Assembly (NCBI GenBank): GCA_902805675.1
Contig: CADCTA010000057.1
Location: 1-64,000, forward strand
DNA length: 64,000 nt
DNA from: an uncultured Chthoniobacterales bacterium
GTDB lineage: Bacteria; Verrucomicrobiota; Verrucomicrobiia; Chthoniobacterales; UBA10450
Reading direction: 5' to 3'
Shown: piece by piece, positions 25,925-34,592 of the stretch
How positions within the stretch are numbered: position 1 is the stretch's first letter
Layout: every line of letters begins with the position of its first letter
The notes under the pieces: generated by a model
What the model was told of the DNA's origin: nothing
Databases searched by the model: none
The model's input: the letters and a program-made list of their open reading frames with translations, nothing else
Position numbers and translations under genes: made by a program

Positions 25925-27436
25925 ATGGCCGACGAGTCCGCGGGCGACGACAACAAATTGGTTCGCGGATTGGGTCTGCTCGATTCGACGATGCTGGTTG
26001 CCGGGTCGATGATTGGCTCGGGCATTTTCATCGTCTCGTCCATCATTGCGCGCCAGGTCGGCTCGCCCGGTTGGTTGCTCGTCGTGTGGGTGGTGACGGG
26101 GCTGCTTACGCTGATGGCGGCGCTGTCGTATGGCGAGCTCGCGGCGATGATGCCGAAAGCGGGCGGGCAGTATGTCTACCTGCGGGAAGCGTTCTCGCCC
26201 CTCTGGGGATTCCTCTACGGCTGGACGCTTTTCCTCGTTATCCAGACCGGCACGATTGCGGCCGTGGCCGTCGGCTTCGCGCGCTACATGGGCGTGCTCG
26301 TGCCCTGGGTCTCTGAGTCGAATTATCTGATCGCACCGATCCGCTTCGGCGGTTACGCCCTCTCGCTTTCGACCGCACAATTCGTCGGCCTCGCTCTCAT
26401 CGCGCTGCTCACGTTCATGAACACGCGCGGGCTGCGGCTCGGCAAGATCGTGCAGAACGTCTTCACGACCGCGAAGACCGGCGCACTGATCGCGCTCATC
26501 ATTCTCGGTATCGTCGTGGGCCTCAGGTCGGGCGCAGGCGCGGCGAATTTCAGCGACATGTGGACCGTTCGCGGCAACCTCGCCGATGTCGGCGCGGGCC
26601 TGACGGCGGCGGTCGCCTTCGGCCTCTTCGTTGGCATCTGCGTGGCGCAGACGAATTCGCTCTTCTCAGCCGACGCGTGGAACAACATCACCTTCACGGC
26701 CGGCGAAGTGAAGAACCCGCGCCGCAACGTTCCGCTCTCGCTCGCGCTCGGCACCATCCTTGTTATCGCCCTGTATCTGCTGGCGAACGTCGCCTACCTG
26801 GCGGCGCTGCCGTTCGAAGCAATTCAGAATGCGCCAAGCGATCGCGTCGCATCCGAAACCGCGAACGTCATCTTCCCCGGCCTCGGCGCCACGATCATGG
26901 CCGTTGCGATCATGATCTCGACCTTCGGTTGCAACAACGGGCTGATCCTGGCCGGCTCGCGTGCTTACTATGCGATGGCCCGCGATGGGCTGTTCTTCCG
27001 CGCGGTCGGCGAGCTGAACAAGAATCACGTGCCCGCATGGGGCTTGGTCATTCAGGGAATCTGGGCAGCCGTGCTCGTGCTGCCGCGCACGGTAAAGACC
27101 GACGGAACCGGTGCGGTGACAGGCTACGGAAACCTCTACGGCAACCTGCTCGACTACGTCATCTCAGCCGCGCTCATCTTCTACATCCTGACCATCATCG
27201 GCATCTTCGTGTTGCGCCGGAAACGGCCCGACGCTGAGCGCCCATACAAAGCGTTCGGCTACCCGATCATTCCCGCGCTCTACATCATCGGCGCGTCCGT
27301 CATCCTCGTGGTGCTCTTCATGTACCAGACGGCCACGACATGGCCGGGCCTGCTCATCGTGCTCACGGGCATTCCTGTCTATTTCCTCTGGAGAAAACGG
27401 GACGCCGCCGATGTCGCAGGCAGCCAGCGTCCGTAG
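25925..27436 (+). CDS. APC-superfamily amino acid permease (LAT-like)
   Basis: A 503-aa protein with about 12 membrane helices. The first helix carries the substrate-binding GSMIGSGIFIVSS motif (about residues 27-39), typical of APC transporters, and SYGELAAMMPKAGGQYVYLREAF is the conserved helix-2/3 region. GCNNGLILAGSRAYYAMARDGLFF and RPDAERPYKAFGYP near the C-terminus fit the L-type (LAT/APA) branch. Probably an amino-acid/H+ symporter or exchanger; the specific substrate is unknown. A second APC gene follows 57 bases downstream. Confidence 0.9.
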   Translation: MADESAGDDNKLVRGLGLLDSTMLVAGSMIGSGIFIVSSIIARQVGSPGWLLVVWVVTGLLTLMAALSYGELAAMMPKAGGQYVYLREAFSPLWGFLYGWTLFLVIQTGTIAAVAVGFARYMGVLVPWVSESNYLIAPIRFGGYALSLSTAQFVGLALIALLTFMNTRGLRLGKIVQNVFTTAKTGALIALIILGIVVGLRSGAGAANFSDMWTVRGNLADVGAGLTAAVAFGLFVGICVAQTNSLFSADAWNNITFTAGEVKNPRRNVPLSLALGTILVIALYLLANVAYLAALPFEAIQNAPSDRVASETANVIFPGLGATIMAVAIMISTFGCNNGLILAGSRAYYAMARDGLFFRAVGELNKNHVPAWGLVIQGIWAAVLVLPRTVKTDGTGAVTGYGNLYGNLLDYVISAALIFYILTIIGIFVLRRKRPDAERPYKAFGYPIIPALYIIGASVILVVLFMYQTATTWPGLLIVLTGIPVYFLWRKRDAADVAGSQRP

Positions 27437-27493
27437 CAAAAGCGAAACCTGTCCATAACCCCGCCGACCGCCTAACAAGGAAAGTCTCCCCCT

Positions 27494-29002
27494 ATGAGCA
27501 ATCTCTTCGCCACGAAGCCGCTTGATAAGTTGATCGCAGAGTCGCAGGAAGTGGGCGAACACAGCCTCAAGCGATCACTCGGCCCGCTGAACCTGATCGC
27601 GCTCGGTATCGGCGCAATCATTGGCGCCGGTCTGTTCGTCCGCACGGCTGCCGCGATTGCGGATCGTGCGGGTCCATCGGTCGTGCTGGCTTTCGTCGTG
27701 GCCGGCATCGGCTGCGCGTTTGCAGGTCTGTGTTACGCGGAGTTCGCCTCGATGATTCCCGTCGCGGGCAGCGCGTACACATATTCCTACGCGACCATGG
27801 GCGAGCTCGTCGCCTGGATCATCGGCTGGGATTTGATTCTCGAATATGCGGTCGCGGCCGCGACGGTCGCGATCGCGTGGAGTGAGTACGCCAACAACGT
27901 CCTCGCATGGTTCGGAATGAAGATTCCGTATCAATGGATACATTCGCCGTTCGAGAGCGATCCGGTGACTAAAGTCAGCGGCATCATGAACATACCGGCG
28001 GTGATCATTTTGCTGTTGCTCAGCCTGCTGCTGATCCGCGGCACGAAGGAATCCGCGTTCATCAACGGCATCATCGTTGTCCTGAAGACCGCCATCGTCC
28101 TGCTCTTCATCGGGATCGGCTGGAGCTTCATCAATCCGGCTAACCACGTGCCGTTCATTCCGGAGCCGACGACTTACACGACTCCGCAGGGTATCACGCA
28201 CTCCTACGGCGGAATCATGGGAATCCTCGGGGCTGCGGGCGTAGTTTTCTTCGCCTTTATCGGCTTCGACGCGGTGTCGACGGCCGCGCAGGAAGCGCGT
28301 AATCCGAAGCGCGACATGCCGATCGGCATCCTCGGTTCGCTCGCGCTTTGCACCGTGCTGTATGTGCTCTTCGCTTACGTGCTGAGCGGCGTCGCCACCG
28401 TCCAGGACTTCCGCTCCACAGGACGCGAAGCGTCGGTGGCCTTCGCGATCACCAAATACATGGCTGGGTATGAGTGGCTATCGCGAGCTGTCACCGTCGC
28501 GATCCTGGCGGGATTTTCGTCCGTGATTCTGGTGATGTTGCTCGGCCAATCGCGCGTCTTCTTCTCCATGAGCCGCGACGGCCTGGTGCCACCTGTGTTC
28601 TCGCAGGTGCATCCGAAATACAGGACGCCGCACAAGTCGAACATGATCATCTTTGTCTTCACTGGGCTCTTCGCCGCCTTCGTGCCGGCGGATGTCTCAG
28701 GTGAGATGACCAGCATCGGAACACTGTTCGCGTTTATCCTCGTCTGCGCCGGTGTCTGGATTCTGCGCGTGCGGCGGCCCGAAGTGGAACGCGGTTTCCG
28801 CGTGCCGTTCGCGCCAGTTGTTTGCACGCTCGGCATTCTCACCTGCGGCGCGATGATCTACGGCCTTGGCTGGACGAACTGGATGCGGCTAATCGGCTGG
28901 CTCGCGATTGGCTTTGTGTTCTACTTCCTCTACGGCAAGAAGCACAGCCGCCTGAACGCCCCACCGCCGGAGATGCCGGAAGGGATCAGCCTGGGCAAGT
29001 AG
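27494..29002 (+). CDS. APC-superfamily amino acid permease (cationic amino acid transporter-like)
   Basis: A 502-aa permease with about 12 helices. It begins with the CAT/YfnA-type N-terminus (KPLDKLIAE...HSLKRSLGPLNLIALGIGAIIGAGLFV) and has CYAEFASMIPVAGSAYTYSYATMGE and FIGFDAVSTAAQEARNPKRDMPIGI. GQSRVFFSMSRDGLVP and RPEVERGFRVPFAP complete the group signature. The family imports basic or branched amino acids. An AAGGAAAG ribosome site precedes the ATG. It probably shares a transcript with the previous APC gene. Confidence 0.92.
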   Translation: MSNLFATKPLDKLIAESQEVGEHSLKRSLGPLNLIALGIGAIIGAGLFVRTAAAIADRAGPSVVLAFVVAGIGCAFAGLCYAEFASMIPVAGSAYTYSYATMGELVAWIIGWDLILEYAVAAATVAIAWSEYANNVLAWFGMKIPYQWIHSPFESDPVTKVSGIMNIPAVIILLLLSLLLIRGTKESAFINGIIVVLKTAIVLLFIGIGWSFINPANHVPFIPEPTTYTTPQGITHSYGGIMGILGAAGVVFFAFIGFDAVSTAAQEARNPKRDMPIGILGSLALCTVLYVLFAYVLSGVATVQDFRSTGREASVAFAITKYMAGYEWLSRAVTVAILAGFSSVILVMLLGQSRVFFSMSRDGLVPPVFSQVHPKYRTPHKSNMIIFVFTGLFAAFVPADVSGEMTSIGTLFAFILVCAGVWILRVRRPEVERGFRVPFAPVVCTLGILTCGAMIYGLGWTNWMRLIGWLAIGFVFYFLYGKKHSRLNAPPPEMPEGISLGK

Positions 29003-29045
29003 CACCTGCGGAAAGACCAATCGGGATCGGAGCTACGCGCGCGTA

Positions 29046-29142
29046 AAAGCGCCAGAATACTGACGCACTCCAAACCGCTGCCGCGACTCCGCACGTCTGG
29101 CAGTCGCTCGCGTCTTGGAGTGCGGCGGTATTCCGCCGCTTT
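29046..29142. repeat. Palindromic repeat family B, copy 2
   Basis: A 97-bp element beginning AAAGCGCCAG and ending CCGCCGCTTT, with CACTCCAA / TTGGAGTG inner motifs. The left arm carries the GCGCCAG hairpin variant (one mismatch), the right arm the GCGGCGG variant. The remaining bases up to 29338, between two convergent genes, show no further feature. Confidence 0.85.
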
Positions 29143-29338
29143 CGCCCCAGGCTTACCACGCCTCGCAGCATCGGAAACGCGAAAAGCTCGTCCACAGAAG
29201 ACTCCAGCTCTGGTTCTGCCGCACGTCGTCCTGCGAGTCCGGTCCGCAGAGGCGTGTGGGCCAAGGCCCGCCACCATCCGGTGCCTCCACCCGTGCTTGA
29301 GACAGCCACCCGCATCTCAAGCCGGGGCGAGCGGCGGC

Positions 29339-30172
29339 CTATGATCCGCCGCCGAAGCCACTGGCGGGACTCGTGACACTCCGGCCGAACCCGAGAATCT
29401 TCTCCAGATTCTGCTGAACCCAGAGATCTGGCGCCTCCGTCTGCGCTGGGTCCGCTGCAGACTCCGCTACCGCATCGTCGATTGCCTGCACGATCTCGCG
29501 CTCTTCCTGCGTCATATTACTGCTGCCGCTCTCCGATGCAGCGCGCTGCCGCAGGTCGCTGAGCATGGCCGTGAGGGACGCGTTCTCGTGTTTCGCAACA
29601 CGGGCCAAATCGATCATGCGTTGGAAGCTCAGGTGAAACGGAACCGTCGCGAAATCAGGCGCCTCGGCCTGGTCAACGCTGTCCGGCGGTGTGGCCACGG
29701 GCATCGAGATCGCGACTGAATGCCAGACGTTGGGCGGTTCGTAGTAACCGACCTCGGCGGTGTATTGCTCGTCGCCGCTGGTCACTTCGACGTAGCAGCT
29801 CCCGGCCATCGGCTCCACCTCAAGGGCGGTTTCTTCCTCGCCATCGGAACGCGAGACCCGCAGATGCACCTTTCGGTCGCGCGGCTTCTGTTCGCGAAAC
29901 GTCTCCGCCCAATCGATGTCCCAGTAGACAAAGAGGCTGTGCGGATCGCGCGCCATTAAGTAGAGCGACTGCGAACCGTATGAGCTCGGCAGGCCCGCCT
30001 CCGCTGCGCCCATCGCTTCAACGGCAGCGTGCCCGTTGCCATTCTCGACTACGGGACTAGCCGAGACTCGAAACGTCGAGTCGTCATCCGGCTCCGCCGC
30101 AGCGGGTGCTGGCGCGGCGGGCGGCGGCTCTATCGGCAGATCGCCGGGCTGCGGTTCGAGTTTATACGGCAT
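29339..30172 (-). CDS. DUF4912 domain protein
   Basis: A 277-aa cytoplasmic-type protein. An N-terminal Pro/Ala-rich region precedes the DUF4912 core (about residues 62-165), recognised from YGSQSLYLMARDPHSLFVYWDI, then Y/W-rich strands (AEVGYYEPPNVWHSVA). The C-terminal half is helical and acidic, ending in FGGGS. DUF4912 proteins are of unknown function and often carry carbohydrate-binding-like beta-sandwich folds. No signal peptide is seen. It is last before the two large secreted proteins in the same orientation, but a terminator separates them. Confidence 0.8.
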   Translation of the reverse strand: MPYKLEPQPGDLPIEPPPAAPAPAAAEPDDDSTFRVSASPVVENGNGHAAVEAMGAAEAGLPSSYGSQSLYLMARDPHSLFVYWDIDWAETFREQKPRDRKVHLRVSRSDGEEETALEVEPMAGSCYVEVTSGDEQYTAEVGYYEPPNVWHSVAISMPVATPPDSVDQAEAPDFATVPFHLSFQRMIDLARVAKHENASLTAMLSDLRQRAASESGSSNMTQEEREIVQAIDDAVAESAADPAQTEAPDLWVQQNLEKILGFGRSVTSPASGFGGGS

Positions 30173-30221
30173 CGGGAGCTATGTGCGGGCGGATGTTAGC
30201 CGCGCCCAACCCGACGGCCAG

Positions 30222-30263
30222 AATAAAAAGCGGCCGGGAAAGCTTCACGCGATCCCGGCCGCT
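30222..30263 (-). terminator. Rho-independent terminator after the 1146-aa secreted protein gene
   Basis: Read on the minus strand, an 11-bp perfect stem AGCGGCCGGGA / TCCCGGCCGCT with a 13-base loop is followed by TTTTATT, starting 5 bases after the stop codon at 30269-30271. It is a classic intrinsic terminator and the only strong one I found in the window. Confidence 0.88.
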
Positions 30264-30268
30264 CTCGA

Positions 30269-33200
30269 TTATTTGTTCCCGAGGTTGTAGGCCTCGACGA
30301 GCCCAATACCGGTCCCTCCACCGGCACCGTTCATGATGAACGTGTACTGGCCGGGCGCCAAGGTGCGGCGGATGGCCGATTCCTTGGGATCTGTAGGCGG
30401 GATGCCGCTGCCTCCAATGTCGCCCTGTGGATTCGTGGCGAAATCGTCGTTGAAGGCGATCGCGTTGCCTTGGACGTCTACCAAGGTGAGTTGCGGATCG
30501 GCGAGCGCATTAGCGATCCCGCTCGCCGCGAGCGATGGTCCGATGGCCCGCAGCAAGATGTCCTGCGACTGATTACGCGACGAGTCGTCCCGGACGATCA
30601 GACCGCCAATCAACACGGCGTCGTTCTGGCCGACAAAACCGCGGGTCGAGATGTTGCCGAGATCCGCGAAGGACTCCGCGTCAATGTCGTAGACCTCAAC
30701 CAACCCGATGCCCTGTCCGCCCCCCTCGCCGGTCAGCGTGGCCGTGAAGTTGGCTGAAGTTGCAGACGCCGGGACGTTGATGATGACCGCCGCTTCCTGG
30801 TCATTCGTCGGCGCGAGGCCGCTGGCGCTGATTTCCGACTGTTGGTTCGACCGCCAGTTGTTGTTCGATGCGATCACAGTTCCCGCTGCGTTCCTGATCT
30901 CGAGGACGGGATCCTGCAGTGCTCCCGCAATCGGCGCACTACCCGCCGCGAGCGACGGACCAATACCACGAATCATCAATCGCTTCGGTGCCTGTCGGCT
31001 GCGCACAATGAAGCCCGCAATTCCTACGTTCTCTCCGCTCCCAACTGCGACACGCGTCGCGATGTTCGCAAGCTCGATCTCCGGGGGCGTCGGCGCTGGT
31101 GTTGCGCCAGCGGCAAGAGCCCGGGGCGGCAACGGTGTGGCGCTCGGCGTAGGAGCCGGCGGCGGGAATGCAGAATCACGCACGGTAAACTGCGTGCCGC
31201 CACGCGTGATGTCTCTCAGCGCGTTTGCGCCGCCCGTCTGCGTGCGTGTGCGTAAACCGGCGATCACACTGCCGTTCCCAATCACGGGGCGACCTGCCGC
31301 CGCGATGACGGCATTAAGGTCCGCGACTGGTACCTGCGCGGAAATCGTGTTGGTGGCGCGGTTGAACTCACCGGTAGCCGCCGCTTTACGCGTGAACGTC
31401 TGCGTCCCATCAGGATTGCGGGTTGCGGTGCCCCAGCTGAAGGACGTTCCGCCTGTCGCGCTGGTGTTTGCCTCCAGGTAGAACTGATCGCCGTCATCAG
31501 ACACGCCGTAGCTGTAGGTGCCGTCGGCGCTCAGAATCGAGTTCGGCGCATTAGCTACGAAGCTCGCACGCCAGAAAGCATTCGGCGGAATGGTGCTGAG
31601 ATCAGTCACGCGCATGCTTGCCGCGATGGCCAGCGAATCGCCTGTGCCTGATGTGTCATACCTCACAGCGGAAACGTCGAGGGGAGACCGCGTGCGAACA
31701 CGAGCGAACTGCCCTTCCTGCGCGTCCAGCTCGAAGTCGGTGATCTGCTCACCGTTCAAGCCGGGCTGCCGGCGCGGAAAAGCATCCGGCTGCTCGACGG
31801 CTGTCGTCCCAGCCGGCAGTGCGAGCCCCGCACCCTCGACCTGCGACGGGAGGAGTCCTCCCTTGATGCTCGGACCAGCGATCTGGCGCGCCACGTAAGT
31901 GTGTCCGTCGAAGTCGTTGTGATCGTCCGTGTAGGCGACCATCGCTGCACCCTGCGGGTCGAATGAGATCTGGAAGTAATCGATCAGGTTGCGATTCGCG
32001 CCGCCTGTTGGATCGAGACCACCAGTTGAGATGTTCGAGCCGTGGATCACGTGGTCAGGCTCGGTAACCTCAGCGACGGTGAACGTCGGCTGCTCGCTGT
32101 CGGCGTTGAAGCTCTGCGCGAAGTAGACTTTCCACAGAGCGTTGTCGTCATTGGGCCCTGTCTTGTTGCCGTACCACACGATCCCGACCGAACCCGGCGT
32201 CGGGCCGGTTTCGATCCAAGGGAAGAGATTCTTGGTCGTGGCGTGCGCGCCCGTCGGCGGGTTAATGCGCACCGCCCCGCTGAACGTGCCGCCCTTGTCC
32301 TTCGAGCTCTTGAGGAAAACGTCCGTTCCGTTTGAGTACGTCACATACAACGTGCCGTTCGGCGTGCCGTCGTCGGCGACTTTGTTGACGAAGAAGATGC
32401 CACGCACGCCGGCCGGGTCGCTGGCAGCGGGACGAATGGTGTAACTCGTAGGCGCCTGTCCTGGCGCAGGAGGAGTGCCGACGGCAACAACGCCGTTGCT
32501 GCCTGAAGCGTAGACGGTGCCGCTTGCCTGGTGCACGTCGATGCAGCCCACCTGGCCGATGAGCCCCGCGGCGGTTGTCACACCGTAGGTGAAGCCGCCG
32601 TCGTTGGACCGCTGAATGTTGGCGATCGCCGGCGCGACGGTACGGTAGAGCAGATACACAGCGTTCGAGCCGTGGAACTCATGCCATTGGCGATCGTCGC
32701 CTGGAGGCCCTCCGGTGAGGTTGCCCGCATTATTAAACTCGAAAGTTACAGCGCGATCGCGGCTCCGGCCGGTCGGGATGTTTGCCAAAGTAAGGCTGCT
32801 GTACGCGAGGAAGGGAGGATCCCGCTCTACATCAGTCGAGGAAATCGGCGGGAACCCCACCGCCAAATCGATATCACCTCCGCCGTCGCCACCGACGTCG
32901 GCTGCCGTCTTTTCGGTGAATCCATCGGGCTGGCCACGATAGATCGGCACGCGCATTGTCGGATCGAACGTTGGACTCGAGGGGTTCAAGTCGAAGTACC
33001 AGAGATCAACACCGGCTGGGACGCCACGGATGCCGCCGACGTATGCGTTTCCTTTGAAGTCGGTGCGGGCACTCGGCTCGCCATCACGTCCGGCGACCGG
33101 CGCCTTCACCGTGGTGTTAGGGCCGAAAACGATGCCGCCGCCATCGAGGTAAGTTGCGGTCCGGCGGTCAGTGCCCTTCGCTTCCACACTGGCAGTGCCG

Positions 33201-33709
33201 CGATATTGATCGGCGCCGACGACGGCGAAATAAACGACACGCACGAAGTAATCGCCGACACCGGTGGCGGCTGGGTCGATGGCCGCGTTGTCCTCAGTCT
33301 CGGGCGCGCCGCCATTTCGTCCCGTCGAGGTCGTAGGTCCGTTTACGGCGTCCTTGTGGACAAAAAAATCATAATCGTTGGCAGCGAGGTTCCACTTGAA
33401 CTTCAGCACGATCTGCTTGGTCGCCCAATCGGCCTCTGTGCCTAGAACCGTGATTTTGAAAACGTCGCAGTTCACCCCGTTGACGCAGGTAGCTTCGCCT
33501 TCGGACGCCGGGCCCACAGCTGTGCCTACCCAGTTCACCGGTGGGCTGTCCGTGCCGATCATGGTGGAGGCTGGGTTCGCACCGCCGGCGAAGAAGACGA
33601 ACGATGTGAGGGACGCTAAGAGCAGCGCCAGCAGGAGGATTGGGCGGCGTGCAAAACCGTTAATCTTCGATGCTGCACCGGAGGAGAAGGGTCGACTTGG
33701 TTTAATCAT
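30269..33709 (-). CDS. Large secreted beta-propeller-like protein with tandem C-terminal NISTR/GPSL modules
   Basis: A 1146-aa secreted protein with a signal peptide (hydrophobic about residues 22-42). An N-terminal domain (about 58-180) with a CVNGVNCD cysteine pair and DYDFFVHK / GDYFVRVVYF resembles pre-peptidase-type beta-sandwiches and is shared with the neighbouring 1197-aa protein. The middle has few Asp-box-like repeats (SNDGGFTYG, SKDKGGTFS), suggesting a BNR beta-propeller. A Pro-rich linker (PPPAPTPSATPLPP, about 845-870) leads to two ~130-residue modules (880-1016, 1017-1146). Each has the pattern NI[SA]TR...G[EN]...IGGxIV...R.IGPSL...DP...N...GIGLVE.YD/N. No catalytic residues are recognisable. 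The modules may anchor or export the protein. Confidence 0.75.
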   Translation of the reverse strand: MIKPSRPFSSGAASKINGFARRPILLLALLLASLTSFVFFAGGANPASTMIGTDSPPVNWVGTAVGPASEGEATCVNGVNCDVFKITVLGTEADWATKQIVLKFKWNLAANDYDFFVHKDAVNGPTTSTGRNGGAPETEDNAAIDPAATGVGDYFVRVVYFAVVGADQYRGTASVEAKGTDRRTATYLDGGGIVFGPNTTVKAPVAGRDGEPSARTDFKGNAYVGGIRGVPAGVDLWYFDLNPSSPTFDPTMRVPIYRGQPDGFTEKTAADVGGDGGGDIDLAVGFPPISSTDVERDPPFLAYSSLTLANIPTGRSRDRAVTFEFNNAGNLTGGPPGDDRQWHEFHGSNAVYLLYRTVAPAIANIQRSNDGGFTYGVTTAAGLIGQVGCIDVHQASGTVYASGSNGVVAVGTPPAPGQAPTSYTIRPAASDPAGVRGIFFVNKVADDGTPNGTLYVTYSNGTDVFLKSSKDKGGTFSGAVRINPPTGAHATTKNLFPWIETGPTPGSVGIVWYGNKTGPNDDNALWKVYFAQSFNADSEQPTFTVAEVTEPDHVIHGSNISTGGLDPTGGANRNLIDYFQISFDPQGAAMVAYTDDHNDFDGHTYVARQIAGPSIKGGLLPSQVEGAGLALPAGTTAVEQPDAFPRRQPGLNGEQITDFELDAQEGQFARVRTRSPLDVSAVRYDTSGTGDSLAIAASMRVTDLSTIPPNAFWRASFVANAPNSILSADGTYSYGVSDDGDQFYLEANTSATGGTSFSWGTATRNPDGTQTFTRKAAATGEFNRATNTISAQVPVADLNAVIAAAGRPVIGNGSVIAGLRTRTQTGGANALRDITRGGTQFTVRDSAFPPPAPTPSATPLPPRALAAGATPAPTPPEIELANIATRVAVGSGENVGIAGFIVRSRQAPKRLMIRGIGPSLAAGSAPIAGALQDPVLEIRNAAGTVIASNNNWRSNQQSEISASGLAPTNDQEAAVIINVPASATSANFTATLTGEGGGQGIGLVEVYDIDAESFADLGNISTRGFVGQNDAVLIGGLIVRDDSSRNQSQDILLRAIGPSLAASGIANALADPQLTLVDVQGNAIAFNDDFATNPQGDIGGSGIPPTDPKESAIRRTLAPGQYTFIMNGAGGGTGIGLVEAYNLGNK

Positions 33710-33893
33710 AGTGGATCTAAGTTTTCAGCTGAAGGAAGCCGAAGACAGGCTCGCGAATTAGCGAACAACACCAGATGCCGGGCCCTCTCAGCAGAGACAG
33801 GCGCGACACGGGAAGTGAGATCGCTGAAAATCGAGAAGCCTCGGCTCAGTTTCCCCTTCGGCCAGCTACGCTACCGTCGCAACTTATTTTTTA

Positions 33894-34466
33894 CTATTTT
33901 TCTGATAAATCTGGCTCGACTGCCTGGTGGTCAGTCGACCCAACTGCCTGTGAAAACATGTAGACGCTGATCGCTTTTTGATCGGTGCCCTGTGCGACGA
34001 GCCGATATGGGGCTCCGCTCTCCGTTTTCAGATTCCACCGTACTGTCTGTGCATCCGCGGTGATTGCCGCCGCCAGGTCGCCAATCTCTGCGAATGGCTT
34101 CTGGTGCTCCGCGCGAAACATAGCGCGCACACGCGTGACCTTCCCCTGCTTGTCCGCCCACGCCATGATCCAATCGTAATCTGTGCCTGCCAGCTTCCAA
34201 TAAATGCGCCTGCCTTGCAGTTCCTTCTCGTCGGGCGGGTAGCTGCCAGGCGCGCGCAATGGGTCGAGCTGCTCGCGCGTGCTCTCGAGCGTGTCGCCGA
34301 TGGCTACACCGAGGATCCGCCCTGACGATTGCACTGTCCCGGCCGCAGGCCCGGCAGGCTGACGCTGCTGGTCTTTGCTCGCTCCGCGTCCTTCGTCGCG
34401 ACATGCAGCCGCGACCAGAATCACGGCGGCGGCACCGGCCAGGAGGGAGAGGGTCTTCGACAACAC
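33894..34466 (-). CDS. Putative lipoprotein, unknown function
   Basis: A 190-aa protein with a lipoprotein signal (VILVAAAC, Cys22), so probably anchored in the envelope. The mature part has a low-complexity start (EGRGASKDQQRQPAGPAAG) then a compact domain beginning SSGRILGVAIGDTLESTREQLDPL and containing RRIYWKLAGTDYDWIMAWADKQGKVTRVRAMFR. The 'GVAIGDTLEEVR..LGP' opening resembles small periplasmic beta-folds found in other lipoproteins, but I cannot name the family. It sits between the two large secreted protein genes in the same orientation. Confidence 0.7.
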   Translation of the reverse strand: MLSKTLSLLAGAAAVILVAAACRDEGRGASKDQQRQPAGPAAGTVQSSGRILGVAIGDTLESTREQLDPLRAPGSYPPDEKELQGRRIYWKLAGTDYDWIMAWADKQGKVTRVRAMFRAEHQKPFAEIGDLAAAITADAQTVRWNLKTESGAPYRLVAQGTDQKAISVYMFSQAVGSTDHQAVEPDLSEK

Positions 34467-34592
34467 GCGATGCGGTTTTCTTAGCGCCGGACCATCTTGG
34501 AAGCCACGTACATCGCCTACCGCGGAGCTACACCACGCTCGCCGCTGCTGGCAATAGTCCCCCAGCAGCGGAGTGTTCTGCAGCGATGCGGG

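Noticed and set aside
25798-26046. Upstream extension of the AGCS symporter by 83 codons
   Set aside because: It overlaps the divergent APC gene's coding region and has no similarity to the family; the start at 25797 gives a signal-like leader.
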